This document shows positions 49,901 to 61,900 of a stretch of 64,000 nt of DNA, one piece after another; the first letter of the stretch is position 1, and the number at the start of each line of letters is the position of its first letter. The stretch lies in NCBI RefSeq assembly GCF_029813775.1, contig NZ_JARVKW010000002.1:186001-250000 (forward strand), in the 5' to 3' direction. This DNA is from Streptomyces sp. DH24 (lineage in GTDB: Bacteria > Actinomycetota > Actinomycetes > Streptomycetales > Streptomycetaceae). The translations under genes were made by a program, and so were the position numbers. The notes below the pieces were generated by a model. That model saw nothing but the letters and a program-made list of their open reading frames with translations, was not told the DNA's origin and ran no database searches.

Positions 49901-52900
49901 TTCCAGCAGGCAGGTCGCGCCGTGGTCACCGGTGGCCGTGGTCAGCGCGTCGTGGAACCGCACGGGCCGCCGCACCTGGTCCACCCAGTATCCGGCGGTG
50001 GCCCATTCCGCCGTGACGGCCTCGCCGGTGGCGGAGCTGACGGCGGCAACCGTCGGGCGGCGGTACGTGACGGTCCGGGCCACGGCGGCGAAGTCGTCGA
50101 GCATCGGTTCCATCAGCGGCGAGTGGAAGGCGTGGCTGACCCGCAGCCGCGACACCCGACGGCCCCGCTCCCGGGCCACCGCCAACGCCTCCTCAACCAG
50201 ATGCCCATCACCCGAAACAACCACCGAGGACGGCCCATTGACGACAGCCACAGCCACCTGCCCACCGCCAGTAAGGCCCTTCAGCAACTCCGTCACCTCG
50301 GCTTCCGAGCCCTCCAGCGCGGCCATCGCCCCACCCCCGGGCAACGCCTGCATCAACCGCGCCCGCGCGGCCACCAGCCGTACGGCGTCCGGGAGTTCGA
50401 AGACACCGGCGGTGTAGGCGGCGGCCAGTTCGCCGACCGAGTGGCCGGTGACCAGGTCGGGGCGGACGCCCCAGGAGCGCAGGAGTTCCGCCAGGGCCAC
50501 CTGGAGGGCGAAGAGTGCGGTCTGCGCGTAACCGGTGGCGTCGAGCAGTCCGTCGTCCTCCCGCGCGGCGGGGTCGGCGAACAGGACGTCGCGCAGAGGG
50601 CGCGGGAATCCGGCCTCGGGTCCGCCGAGCTCCGCTTCGAGCAGGTCGCAGACGGCGTCCAGGGCCTGCGCGAACACCGGGTAGGCGGCGTGCAGTTCGC
50701 GGCCCATGCCGGGACGCTGGCTGCCCTGCCCGGTGAACAGCCACGCCGTGCGGCCCTCTCCGACCGTGCCGGTCACGACGGTCGCGTGCCCGGTGACCGA
50801 CTCACCGTCGGTGGCCAAGGCGTGCATCCCGGCGCGCAGTTGGTCCGTGTCGGAGCCGAGGATCACGGCACGGTGGTCCAGCACGGCCCGGGTGGTGGCC
50901 AGGGCGTGGGCGACGGCGTACGGGGACCGCTCGGGTCCGTTCGTGAGGAAACCGGCGAGCCGTGCCGCCTGCGCCCGGGTCGCCTGGGCGGTACGGCCGG
51001 ACACGAGCCAGGGGACGAGCGGCGCACGACCGTTCCCGCCCGGCACCGCGACCGCCGGGGCGTGCGTGGAGGCGGGCGGCGGCGCCTCTTCCAGGATGAC
51101 GTGGGCGTTGGTGCCGCTGATGCCGAACGAGGAGACGCCGGCCCGGCGCGGACGGTCGCCGCTCGCCTGCCAGTCACGGGGCTCCGTCAGCAGCCGTACC
51201 GCTCCCGACTCCCAGTCGACGTGGCTGGACGGACGGTCCACGTGCAGTGTCCTCGGCAGGTGGCGCCGCTGGAGCGCCATGACCATCTTGATGACACTCG
51301 CCGCCGCGGCGCCCGCCTGGGCGTGCCCGATGTTGGACTTGACCGACCCCAGCCAGAGCGGTTCGTCGTCGCTGCGGGCCTGGCCGTAGGTGGCGAGGAG
51401 GGCCTGCGCCTCGATGGGGTCGCCGAGCCGCGTACCGGTGCCGTGCGCCTCCACCACGTCCACCTCGGCGGGCGAGACACGGGCGGCCTTCAACGCCTGC
51501 CGGATGACCCGCTGCTGGGACGGCCCGTTGGGCGCGGTGAGGCCGTTCGAGGCACCGTCCTGATTGACGGCGCTGCCGCGTACGACGGCCAGCACGGGGT
51601 GGCCGTTGCGGCGGGCGTCGGACAGCCGTTCCAGCACGAGGATGCCGCCGCCCTCGGCCCAACCGGTGCCGTCCGCGCTGTCGGCGAACGACTTGCACCG
51701 GCCGTCGCCGGCCAGCCCGCCCTGCCGCGCGAACTCCAGGAACATACCGGGCGTCGCCATCACGGTGGCACCACCGGCCAACGCCATGTCGCACTCCCCC
51801 GCGCGCAGGGCCTGCGCCGCCAGATGCAGCGCGACCAGCGCCGACGAACACGCGGTGTCCACGGACACGGCCGGGCCCTCCAGCCCGAAGACGTACGACA
51901 GCCGGCCCGAGGCGACGCTCGGGGTGCTGCCCGTGAGCAGATAGCCGTCGGTCTCCGGATCGGCGTCGTCGTCCTCCTGCCCGCTGGCGTAGCCGTTCGC
52001 GGAGACACCCGCGTACACGCCGGTCGCCGAACCCTTCAGCGACAGCGGATCGATGCCGGCACGTTCCAGGGCCTCCCAGGCGGTCTCCAGCAGCAACCGC
52101 TGCTGCGGGTCCATCGCCAGCGCCTCGCGCGGCGAGATCCCGAACAACTCCGCGTCGAACTCCGTGGCCCCGTCCACGAATCCGCCGACCGCCGCCACAC
52201 CGTCCAGCGCCCGCGTGTTCCAGCCACGGTCCAGTGGGAAGGGCGCGATGCCGTCGCCGCCGGTGGTCACCAGGTCCCAGAGGGCCTCCGGAGAGTCCAC
52301 GCCTCCGGGATAGCGGCAGCCCATGCCGACGACGGCGATCGGCTCGTCGGCCGCCGGCGCGGAGGGTGTCGTGGTGTCCCGGCCCTCCCCCGTGCCCTCG
52401 GCCGGGGCACCCGTCAGCTTCTCCCGCAGCCATGTCGCGAGACCGGCCGGCGTCGGGTGGTCGAAGATCACGGTCACCGGGAGGGTGACGCCGGTGGCCG
52501 AGCCGAGGCGGTTGCGCAGGTCGACGGCGGTGAGCGAGTCGAACCCGAGGTCCTTGAAGGCGCGTTCGGGGTCGACGGCGGCGGGTGAGGCGTGGCCGAG
52601 GACGGCGGCGACCTGGGTCCGCACGAGGTCCAGCAGCTCGCGTTCCTGTTCCTCGACGGACAGCTCACGCAGCCGCCGGGCCAGGGCACCGCCACCGGCC
52701 GCGTGCCCTGCGACGCGGCGCCGACGGTCGGGGGCGGGGAGGATGCCGTGCAGGACGGCCGGGAGGGTTTCCCGCACGGCGGCCAGGGAGGCCGGGCGGA
52801 GGGCTACGGGGACGGCGACCGGCTCGTTGACGAGCAGGGCGGTGTCCAGGAGGGCGAGGCCCTGACTGGTCGGCAGTGCGGGGAAGCCCTGCCGGGCCAT

Positions 52901-55900
52901 CCGGTCCAACTCTGCTTTCGCGAGCGTGCCGCCCATGCCCTCGGCGGTCTCCCACATACCCCACGCCAACGACACACCGGGCAGACCCGCAGCGCGGCGG
53001 GACACGGCCAGGGCATCCAGGACGTTGTTCGCGGCAGCGTACGCGGCCTGACCGACGTTCCCGACCACGCCCGCGAAGGACGAGAACAACACAAACGCCG
53101 ACAGATCATGATCACGGGTGAGCTCATGCAGGTGAAGCGCCGATTCCGCCTTCGCGGCGAGGACACGCGCCAGCCGCTCCGGAGTCAGGTCCGCGATCAG
53201 ACCGTCGTCCAGGACACCGGCCGCATGGACGACAGCACTCAGCCGGACGCCCTCCAGGATGCGGGCCAGGGCTTGGCGATCGGTGACGTCACAGGCCCGG
53301 ACGCTCACCCGGGCGCCCAACTCCTCAAGTTGCTCGGTGAGTTCGCGAGCGCCCGGGGCTTCGAGACCACGCCGGGACACCAGCAACAAGTCCCGCACAC
53401 CATGCCGGGCCACCAGATGCCGGGCCAGCTCAGCGCCCAGCCCACCCGTACCGCCCGTGATCAGCACCGTGCCGGACTGCTGCCAGGGAGCCGGAACCGA
53501 GACGACCACCTTGCCGACGTGCTTGGCCTGCCCCAGCAGCCGCAACGCCTCCGGCGCCCGAGCGATCTCGAACGAGGTCACCGTGTTCGGCTTCAGCAGA
53601 CCCTTTTCAAACAGCTCCAGCAACGCGGCGAACATCTCCGCGATCCGCTCCGGACCCGCGTCCATCAGATCGAACGCGGTGTAGTCCACCCCGTACTCCG
53701 CACGCACCTGCTCGGGGTCCCGTACGTCGGTCTTGCCCATCTCCACGAACCGGCCGCCAGGACGCACCAACCGCAACGACGCGTCCACGAACTCTCCCGC
53801 CAGAGAGTCCAGAACAACATCCACGCCGGGCTGGAAACGTGTCTCGAAGTCCGTAGTACGGGACGAAGCGATCCGCTCCTCCGGAACCCCCAGCCCTCGC
53901 ACCACCGGCCACTTCGGTTCACTCGCCGTCCCGTACACCACCGCACCCAAGTGCCGGGCCAGCTGCACCGCGGCCATCCCGACACCACCTGCGGCGGAAT
54001 GGACCAGCACCGACTCACCCGCCCGCAACCCCGCGAGGTCGACCAGCGAGTAGTACGCCGTGAGGAACACGATCGGCACCGACGCCGCCTGCTCGAAGGA
54101 CCAGCCCTCCGGGACCTGGCACACCATCCGCGCATCCGCCCGCGCCGTCGGCCCGAACGCACCGTCCAGCAGGCCCATCACCCGGTCACCGACCGCCAGC
54201 CCCTCAACCCCCGGACCGACCTCCAACACCACACCGGCGCCCTCGTGACCGAGCCGCCCCGCGTCACCCGGATACATGCCGAGCACGTTCAGTACGTCAC
54301 GGAAGTTGACGCCCGCCGCACGCACACCGACCCGTACCTGGCCCGGCGCGAGCGGGATCGGCTGCTCGGGGACCAGGGCGACACCGTCCAGCCGCCCCTG
54401 GTCCACGACGTCCATGCGCCAGCCGTCACCCACACCCGCAGGAGGCACCAGCACGCCGCCCGAGGCCATCCGTGCCAGGCGCGGCACCCACACCTTGCCC
54501 TCGCGGACAGCCATCTGGTCTTCGTCGGTGCGGGTGGCGGCGAGTCGGTACGACTCGGGGGCGTCGTCGGTGTCGACGAGGGCGAAGCGTCCGGGGTGTT
54601 CGTTCATGGCGGAGCGGACCAGGCCCCAGACTCCGGCGCCGCCGACGTCGGGTGTCTCGCCGTCGCGGACCGCCACGGCGCCGTTGGTCACGACGACGAG
54701 CCGTGCGGAGGCGAAGCGCTCCTCGGTGAGCCACTCGCGTACGGCTGCCAGGGCGTCGCCGACCGCCGCGGTTCCCGCTCCTGCGGCGATCGGCAGGACG
54801 ACCGTGTCGGGTACGGCGTCGTCGCAGCCGGCGAGGGTGAGGCCGGCCGCCTGCCAGGGTTCCGGGGCCTCCGGTGCACGCAGGACGGTCACCCGGTCGG
54901 AAGGTGCCGCCGTACGCTCGCCGGACGGCACGAGCGGAGTCCACTCGACCCGGTAGAGGTCCTCGGCGGCGTTGGCGGCGGCGCTCTGTGCGGCGAGCTC
55001 ACCGGTGGAGACCGGGCGGAGCAGCAGCGACTCGACGGCGGCGACCGGGTCGCCGGCGGCGTCGGCCACGTGCAGCGCGTAGGTGCCGGAGCCGCGCGGT
55101 TCGACGCGTACCCGCACCCGGTCGGCGCCCACGGCCTGGCAGGTGACTCCCGACCAGGCGAAGGGCAGCAGTGTGCCTTCCCGGTCGTCGGCACGCAGTG
55201 CAAGGGCGTGCAGAACGGCGTCCAGCAGCGCCGGATGCAGACTGAACGCGGGCGCCTCGGCCGCCACCGCCTCGGGCAGGGCGGCCTCCACGTACAGGGC
55301 GTCGCCGTGCGTCCAGACGTTGCGCAGGCCGCGGAAGGCCGTGCCGTACCGCAGGCCCGCGTCGGCGAGCCGCTCGTACAGGCCGGTCACGTCGGCCGGT
55401 TCGGCGCCGGCCGGGGGCCAGGTCCGCAGGTCCGACGGCCGGGACGGGGTCGCATCGCCGCTCACCGCGCCGGTGGCGTGCAGGGTCCAGGTGCTGTCGT
55501 CGTCGGCGGTGTCCGGGCGGGCGTACAGCCGCAGGGAGCGGGTGCCGGTGTCGTCCGGGGCGTCGAGGGCGATCTGCACCTGCGCGGCGCCTCGGTCGGG
55601 GAGGATCAGCGGGGCCTGGAGGGCGAGTTCGTCGACGCGGTCGCAGTGGACGCGTTCGGCTGCCGCCAGGGCGAGTTCGAGCATCGCGGTGCCCGGGACG
55701 ACGGTGGTCCCGCCCACGACGTGGTCGGCGAGCCAGGGCGTGGCGGCGACGGACAGCCTGGCGGTCAGCAGGACGGCGTCCGTACCGGCCACGGGGACGG
55801 CAGCGCCGAGCAGCGGGTGCTGGGCCGCCCGGAGGCCTAGGCCGCGCGCGTCGGCGGACCCGCCCGCGTCGCGCAGCCAGTAGCGCTCGCGCTGGAAGGC

Positions 55901-58900
55901 GTAGGTGGGCAGCCGGGTCGGTGTGGCGCCGCTGTCCGTGAACAGGGCCGCCCAGTCGACGGGTGTGCCGCGTACGTACAGTTCGGCGACCGCGTGCAGC
56001 AGGCTGTGGGCCTCGGGGCGGTTCCTGCGGAGGGCGGGGACGGCGTGGGCGGGTTCCACGAGGGCGGACAGCACCGGGTCCGGGCCCAGTTCGAGGAAGC
56101 GTACGGCGCCGAGATCGCCGACTGCGGTGAGGGCGGCGTCGTGGAAGCGGACGGCCTGGCGTACCTGGCGCACCCAGTAGTCGGGGGTAGTCCAGTCGCC
56201 GTCGGCGAGTGCCGCACCGGTCAGGGTGCTGACGGCGGCCATGGTCGGCCGGCGGTAGTCGATGCGGGCGGCGATCCCGGCGAACTCGGCGAGCATCGGC
56301 TCCATCAGCGGCGAGTGGAAGGCGTGCGAGACGCGCAGCCGGGTGGTGCGGCGGCCCAGGCCGGACACGGCCGCCATGACCCGCTCGACGCCTGCCTCCG
56401 TACCCGAAACCACCATGGCCTGCGGCCCGTTGACGGCCGCGACCGCCACGTCTTCCGCACCCCTGAGCAGTTCGGCGACTTCCGCCTCGTCCGCCTCCAC
56501 CGCGGCCATCGCCCCGCCCTCGGGCAGCGCCTGCATCAGCCGGGCACGAGCGGCCACCAGCCGCACCGCGTCCGCGAGTTCGAAGACCCCGGCCACGTGG
56601 GCGGCCGCGAACTCGCCGACGGAGTGGCCGAGTACCACGTCGGGACGTACGCCCCAGGAGTGCAGGAGCGCGGCGAGCGCGGTTTCGACGGCGAAGAGGG
56701 CGGCCTGGGCGTAGCCGGTCCGGTCCAGCAGAGCGGCGGCGGTCGAGTCGTCGTCCGCGAACAGCACCTCGCGCAGCGGCAGGGGGAAGCCGTCCGCCCC
56801 GGCCAGCTCGGCTTCCAGCAGTTCGGCGACCTCGTCGAAGGCGCGCGCGAACTCGGCGTAGGCGGTGTGGAGTTCGCGCCCCATGCCGATGCGCTGGCTG
56901 CCCTGGCCGGTGAACATCCACGCCGTGCGGCCCTCGGTGACGACGCCGGCGACGGCCGACCCGGCGAGTTCGGCCGGTCCGGTGACTGCGGTGAGTCCGG
57001 CGCGCAGGGTTTCGGCATCGGGGCCCAGTACGACCGCCCGGTGCTCCAGCGCCGCCCGGGTGGTGGCGAGCGAGAGCCCGACATCGAGCGGCGAGACGTC
57101 CGGCCGTCCGGTGAGGAACTCGGCCAGCCGCTCGGACTGAGCGATGACCGCCTGTTCACTGCGGCCGGACAGCACCCACGGGACGACGGGGACAGGAGAC
57201 GCCTGCCTCTGCGGCGAGGGTGCGCTCGGTGCTTCCTCCAGGACGACGTGGGCGTTGGTGCCGCTGATACCGAAGGACGACACACCGGCGCGGCGCGGAC
57301 GGTCACCGCGCGGCCAGGCCCGCTCCTCCGTCAGCAGCGCCACCGCACCCGTCGACCAGTCCACGTGGGACGACGGCTCGTCCACATGCAGCGTGCGCGG
57401 CAGACGCTCCCGGCGCAACGCCATCACCATCTTCACCACACCGGCCACACCGGCAGCCGCCTGCGCATGACCGATGTTGGACTTGATCGACCCCAGCCAG
57501 AGCGGCTCGTCGTCACTACGCCCCTGCCCGTACGTGGCCAGCAATGCCTGCGCCTCGATCGGGTCGCCGAGCCGCGTACCGGTCCCGTGCGCCTCCACGG
57601 CATCCACCTCGGAGGGTTCCAGCCGGGCGGCGGCGAGCGCCTGCCGGATCACCCGCTGCTGCGACGGCCCGTTCGGCGCGGTCAACCCGTTCGACGCCCC
57701 GTCCTGATTGACCGCGCTGCCCCGCACGACGGCCAGCACGGGATGCCCATTACGGCGGGCGTCGGACAACCGCTCCAGCACCAGAATGCCGCCACCCTCG
57801 GCCCAACCAGTGCCGTCGGCAGCCTCGGCGAACGACTTGCACCGACCGTCACCAGCCAACCCGCCCTGCCGCGCGAACTCCAGGAAGATCCCCGGCGTCG
57901 CCATCACCGTCGCGCCACCGGCCAGGGCGAGATCGCACTCCCCCGCGCGCAGAGCCTGCGCCGCCAGATGGAGAGCCACCAGCGCGGACGAGCACGCCGT
58001 GTCGACGGAGACCGCCGGCCCTTCAAGCCCGAACACGTACGACAGCCGGCCCGATGCCACGCTGGGCGTGCTGCCGGTGAGCAGATACCCCTCGGTGTTG
58101 CCCTGCGGGTCGTCCACCGTCCCGCTGCCGTAACCGTTCGCGGAGACACCCGCGTACACGCCGGTCGCCGAACCCCGCAGCGAGGTCGGGTCGATGCCAG
58201 CGTCCTCCAGCGCTTCCCAGGCGGTCTCCAGCAGCAACCGCTGCTGCGGGTCCATCGCCAGCGCCTCACGCGGCGAGATCCCGAACAACTCCGCGTCGAA
58301 AAGGGCGACATCGTCAACGAACCCGCCCACTGAGGTCAGGCCGTCCAGGAGGGCCGGGTCCCAACCACGGTCGGCGGGGAGGGCGGTGAGACCGTCGCGG
58401 CCCTCGGCGACCAGATCCCAGAGCGCGTCCGGCGAGTCCGCACCGCCGGGGAAACGGCACCCCATGCCGACGACGGCGATCGGCTCGTCCAGGGCCACTC
58501 GGGCGCGGGAGCCGACCGCTGGTGCGCCGTCGGTCCGGTCCGCCGAGCCCAGCAGTTGAGTTTTCAGGAAGGCCGTGAGCGACGCGGGCGTCGGATGGTC
58601 GAAGACGAGGGTGGCCGGGAGGGTGATACCGGTGGCCGAGCCGAGCCGGTTGCGCAGGTCGACAGCGGTCAGCGAGTCGAACCCGAGGTCCTTGAAGGCG
58701 CGGGCCGGATCGACCGACCCGGCCGAGGCATGGCCCAGCACCGCCGCCACCTGCGTCAGCACGAGGTCGAGCAGTAGCCGCTCCTGCTCGGTGTCCTGGA
58801 GTCCGGCGAGCTTGCGCGCCAGAGCGGTCCCGGTCCCCGCGGTGGCGCTTCCCGCAGCGCGACGCCGGCGGTCGGAAGCGGGAACGAGGTCGTGCAGAAC

Positions 58901-61900
58901 GGTCGGCAGCGTGTCCCGGACGGCTGAGAGGGCGGACGGACGCAGGGCCACGGGGACGGCGACCGGCTCGTTGACGAGCAGGGCGGTGTCCAGGAGGGCA
59001 AGCCCTTCACTGGTTTCGAGAGCTGGGAAGCCCTGCCGAGCCATCCGGTCCAACTCGGCCTTGGCGAGCGTGCCGCCCATGCCCTCGGCGGTCTCCCACA
59101 TACCCCACGCGAGCGAGACTGCGGGCAGACCCGCAGCGCGGCGGGACACGGCGAGCGCGTCCAGGACGTTGTTCGCGGCGGCATACGCGGCCTGACCTGT
59201 GCTGCCGACCACGCCCGCGAAGGACGAGAACAACACAAACGCCGACAGATCATGGCCACGGGTGAGCTCATGCAGGTGGAGCGCCGATTCCGCCTTCGCG
59301 GCGAGGACACGCGCCAGCCTCTCCGGAGTCAGGTCCGCGATCAGACCGTCGTCCAGGACACCGGCCGCATGGACGACAGCACTCAGCCGGACGCCCTCCA
59401 GCACACCCGCCAGCGCCTCACGGTCGCTGACGTCACAGGCCCGGACGCTCACCCGCGCGCCCAACACACCCAGCTGCTCGGTGAGTTCGCGAGCGCCCGG
59501 GGCTTCGAGACCACGCCGGGACACCAGCAACAAGTCCCGCACACCATGCCGGGCCACCAGATGCCGGGCCAGCTCAGCGCCAAGCCCACCCGTACCGCCC
59601 GTGATCAGCACCGTGCCGGACTGCTGCCAGGGAGCCGGAACCGAGACGACCACCTTGCCGACGTGCTTGGCCTGCCCCAGCAGCCGCAACGCCTCCGGCG
59701 CCCGAGCGATCTCGAACGAGGTCACCGTGTTCGGCTTCAGCAGACCCTTTTCAAACAGCTCCAGCAACGCGGCGAACATCTCCGCGATCCGCTCCGGACC
59801 CGCATCCATAAGATCGAACGCGGTGTACTCCACCCCGAACTCCGCACGCACCTCCTCCGCGTCCCGAACATCCGTCTTGCCCATCTCCACGAACCGGCCA
59901 CCCGGCCGCACCAACCGCAACGACGCATCCACGAACTCCCCCGCCAGAGAGTCCAGAACAACATCCACGCCCGGTCGGAAGCGCTCCTCAAAGTCTGTAG
60001 TACGGGACGAAGCGATCCGCTCCTCCGGAACCCCCAGCCCCCGCACCACCGGCCACTTCGGCTCACTCGCCGTCCCATACACCACCGCACCCAAATGCCG
60101 GGCCAACTGCACCGCAGCCATCCCCACACCACCCGCGGCAGAATGGACCAACACCGACTCACCCGCCCGCAACCCCGCGAGATCCACCAGCGAGTAATAC
60201 GCCGTCAGAAACACGATCGGCACCGACGCCGCCTGCTCGAACGACCACCCCACAGGCACCCGCGCCAACAACCGGGCATCCGTCACAGCCGTCGGCCCGA
60301 ACGCACCGTCCAGCAGACCCATCACCCGGTCACCGACCGCCAGCCCCTCAACCCCCGGACCGACCTCCAACACCACACCGGCACCCTCATGACCGAGCCG
60401 CCCCGCATCACCCGGATACATGCCGAGCACGTTCAGCACGTCACGGAAGTTGACACCCGCCGCACGCACACCGACCCGGACCTCACCCCGCCCCAACGGC
60501 CGCCGCTCCTCCGCAACCAGCGCAACACCGTCCAGCCGACCCTGCTCCACCACATCCATCCGCCAGCCGTCACCCACACCCACAGGCGGCACCAGCACGC
60601 CGCCCGATGCCATGCGGGCCAGGCGCGGCGCCCATACCTCTCCCTTGCGCACGGCGAGTTGGGGTTCGTCGGTGGTGGCGAGGACGGCGGGGGTCAGTCC
60701 CGTGTCGTCCACGTCGACGAGGGCGAGGCGGCCGGGGTGTTCGTTCATGGCGGAGCGGATCAGGCCCCAGACGCCGGCGCCGGCCGGGTCGGCCGTCTCG
60801 TCGGGCAGTACGGGGACGGCCCCGCACGTCACGATCACCAGGCGGGTGCCGGCGAGCTTCGGTTCGGCCAGCCATCGCTGCACGGCATGCAGCGTGCGGG
60901 TGAGAACGTCTGTCAGGGGGCCGGTGCCGACGGGCAGCAGGGCGCGTCGTGGGGCTGCGTCTCCGGCGTCGATCGCGGCGATCAGGGCTTCCGGACCGGA
61001 GTGGAGGGTCGCCGTTTCGAGGCCGGGGATGCGGGTGCCGAGTGCGACCGGTTCGGTGGCAGGCTGCTCGCTCGTCGGTGTGGTGGCCCGGGTCCACTCC
61101 AGCCGGTAGAGGTGGTCCGCGCCGGACGGTGCCCGCCGCACGGTGAGTTCGGCCGTGTCCACCGGGCGCAGGAGGAGGGAGTCGACGGTGGCGACGGGGT
61201 CGCCCGCCGCGTCGGCGACGCGCAGGGTGATCTCGCCGTCACCGCGGACGGTGAGCCGTGCCCGGACGGCGGGTGCGCCGACGGCCGTGAGGGTCACGCC
61301 CGACCACAGGAACGGCAGGAGCGCGCGGTGGTCGTCGCCGGGCGTTCGCAGGGCCAGGGTGTGCAGGACGGTGTCGAGGAGGGCGGGGTGCAGGCCGAAG
61401 GGTTCCGCGTCGTCGGCGACGGGTTCGGGGAGGGCCGCTTCCACGTACCAGTCGTCGCCGGCCCGCCAGACCCGGTCGATGCCCTGGAAGGCGGGTCCGT
61501 AGCGCAGGCCCGCCTCGGTCAGCCGGTCGTAGAGACCGGTGAGGTCGGCGGGTTCGGCTGCCGCGGGGGGCCAGGCGCGCAGGTCCCAGGGTGCGGGCCG
61601 GGTGGTGCCGGTACTGACCGTTCCGGTGGCGTGCAGGGTCCAGGCCTGTTCGACCTCGGCGTCCTCGGTGCGGGAGAAGATCCGTACCGTGCGGCGGCCG
61701 TCGTCGGTGGCCGTGTCGATGACGATCTGGACCTGTGCCGCGCCCTGGTCGGGGAGGACGAGCGGGGCCTGGAGGGTGAGTTCGTCGAGGTGGTCGCAGT
61801 CGACGCGGAGGCCGGCCTGGAGGGCGAGTTCGACGAGGGCGGTGCCGGGGACGACGACGAGACCGCCGACGACGTGGTCGGCGAGCCAGGGGGTGGTGGC

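Larger units (their letters stand above)
46961..52400 (-). other. PKS module C: KS-AT(malonyl)-insert-KR(atypical)-ACP-docking tail
   Basis: Approximate positions: KS 52345-51075, AT 50745-49790, Thr/Ala-rich insert 49376-49738, KR 49130-47700 (catalytic core 48450-47880), ACP 47580-47370, docking and acidic tail 47370-46964. The KR keeps TGGTGALG and Ser/Tyr/Asn, but has GVPANG where LDD is expected and Leu where A-type KRs have Trp. Confidence 0.88.

Noticed and set aside
52592..55840. Very long plus-strand open frame (over 1000 codons) opposite the synthase
   Set aside because: It is antisense to module B; the composition is His/Gln/Arg-rich with no recognisable domain. Long antisense frames are normal in DNA above 70 percent GC. 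The same holds for 59252-62407, 49922-52588 and 28597-31083.
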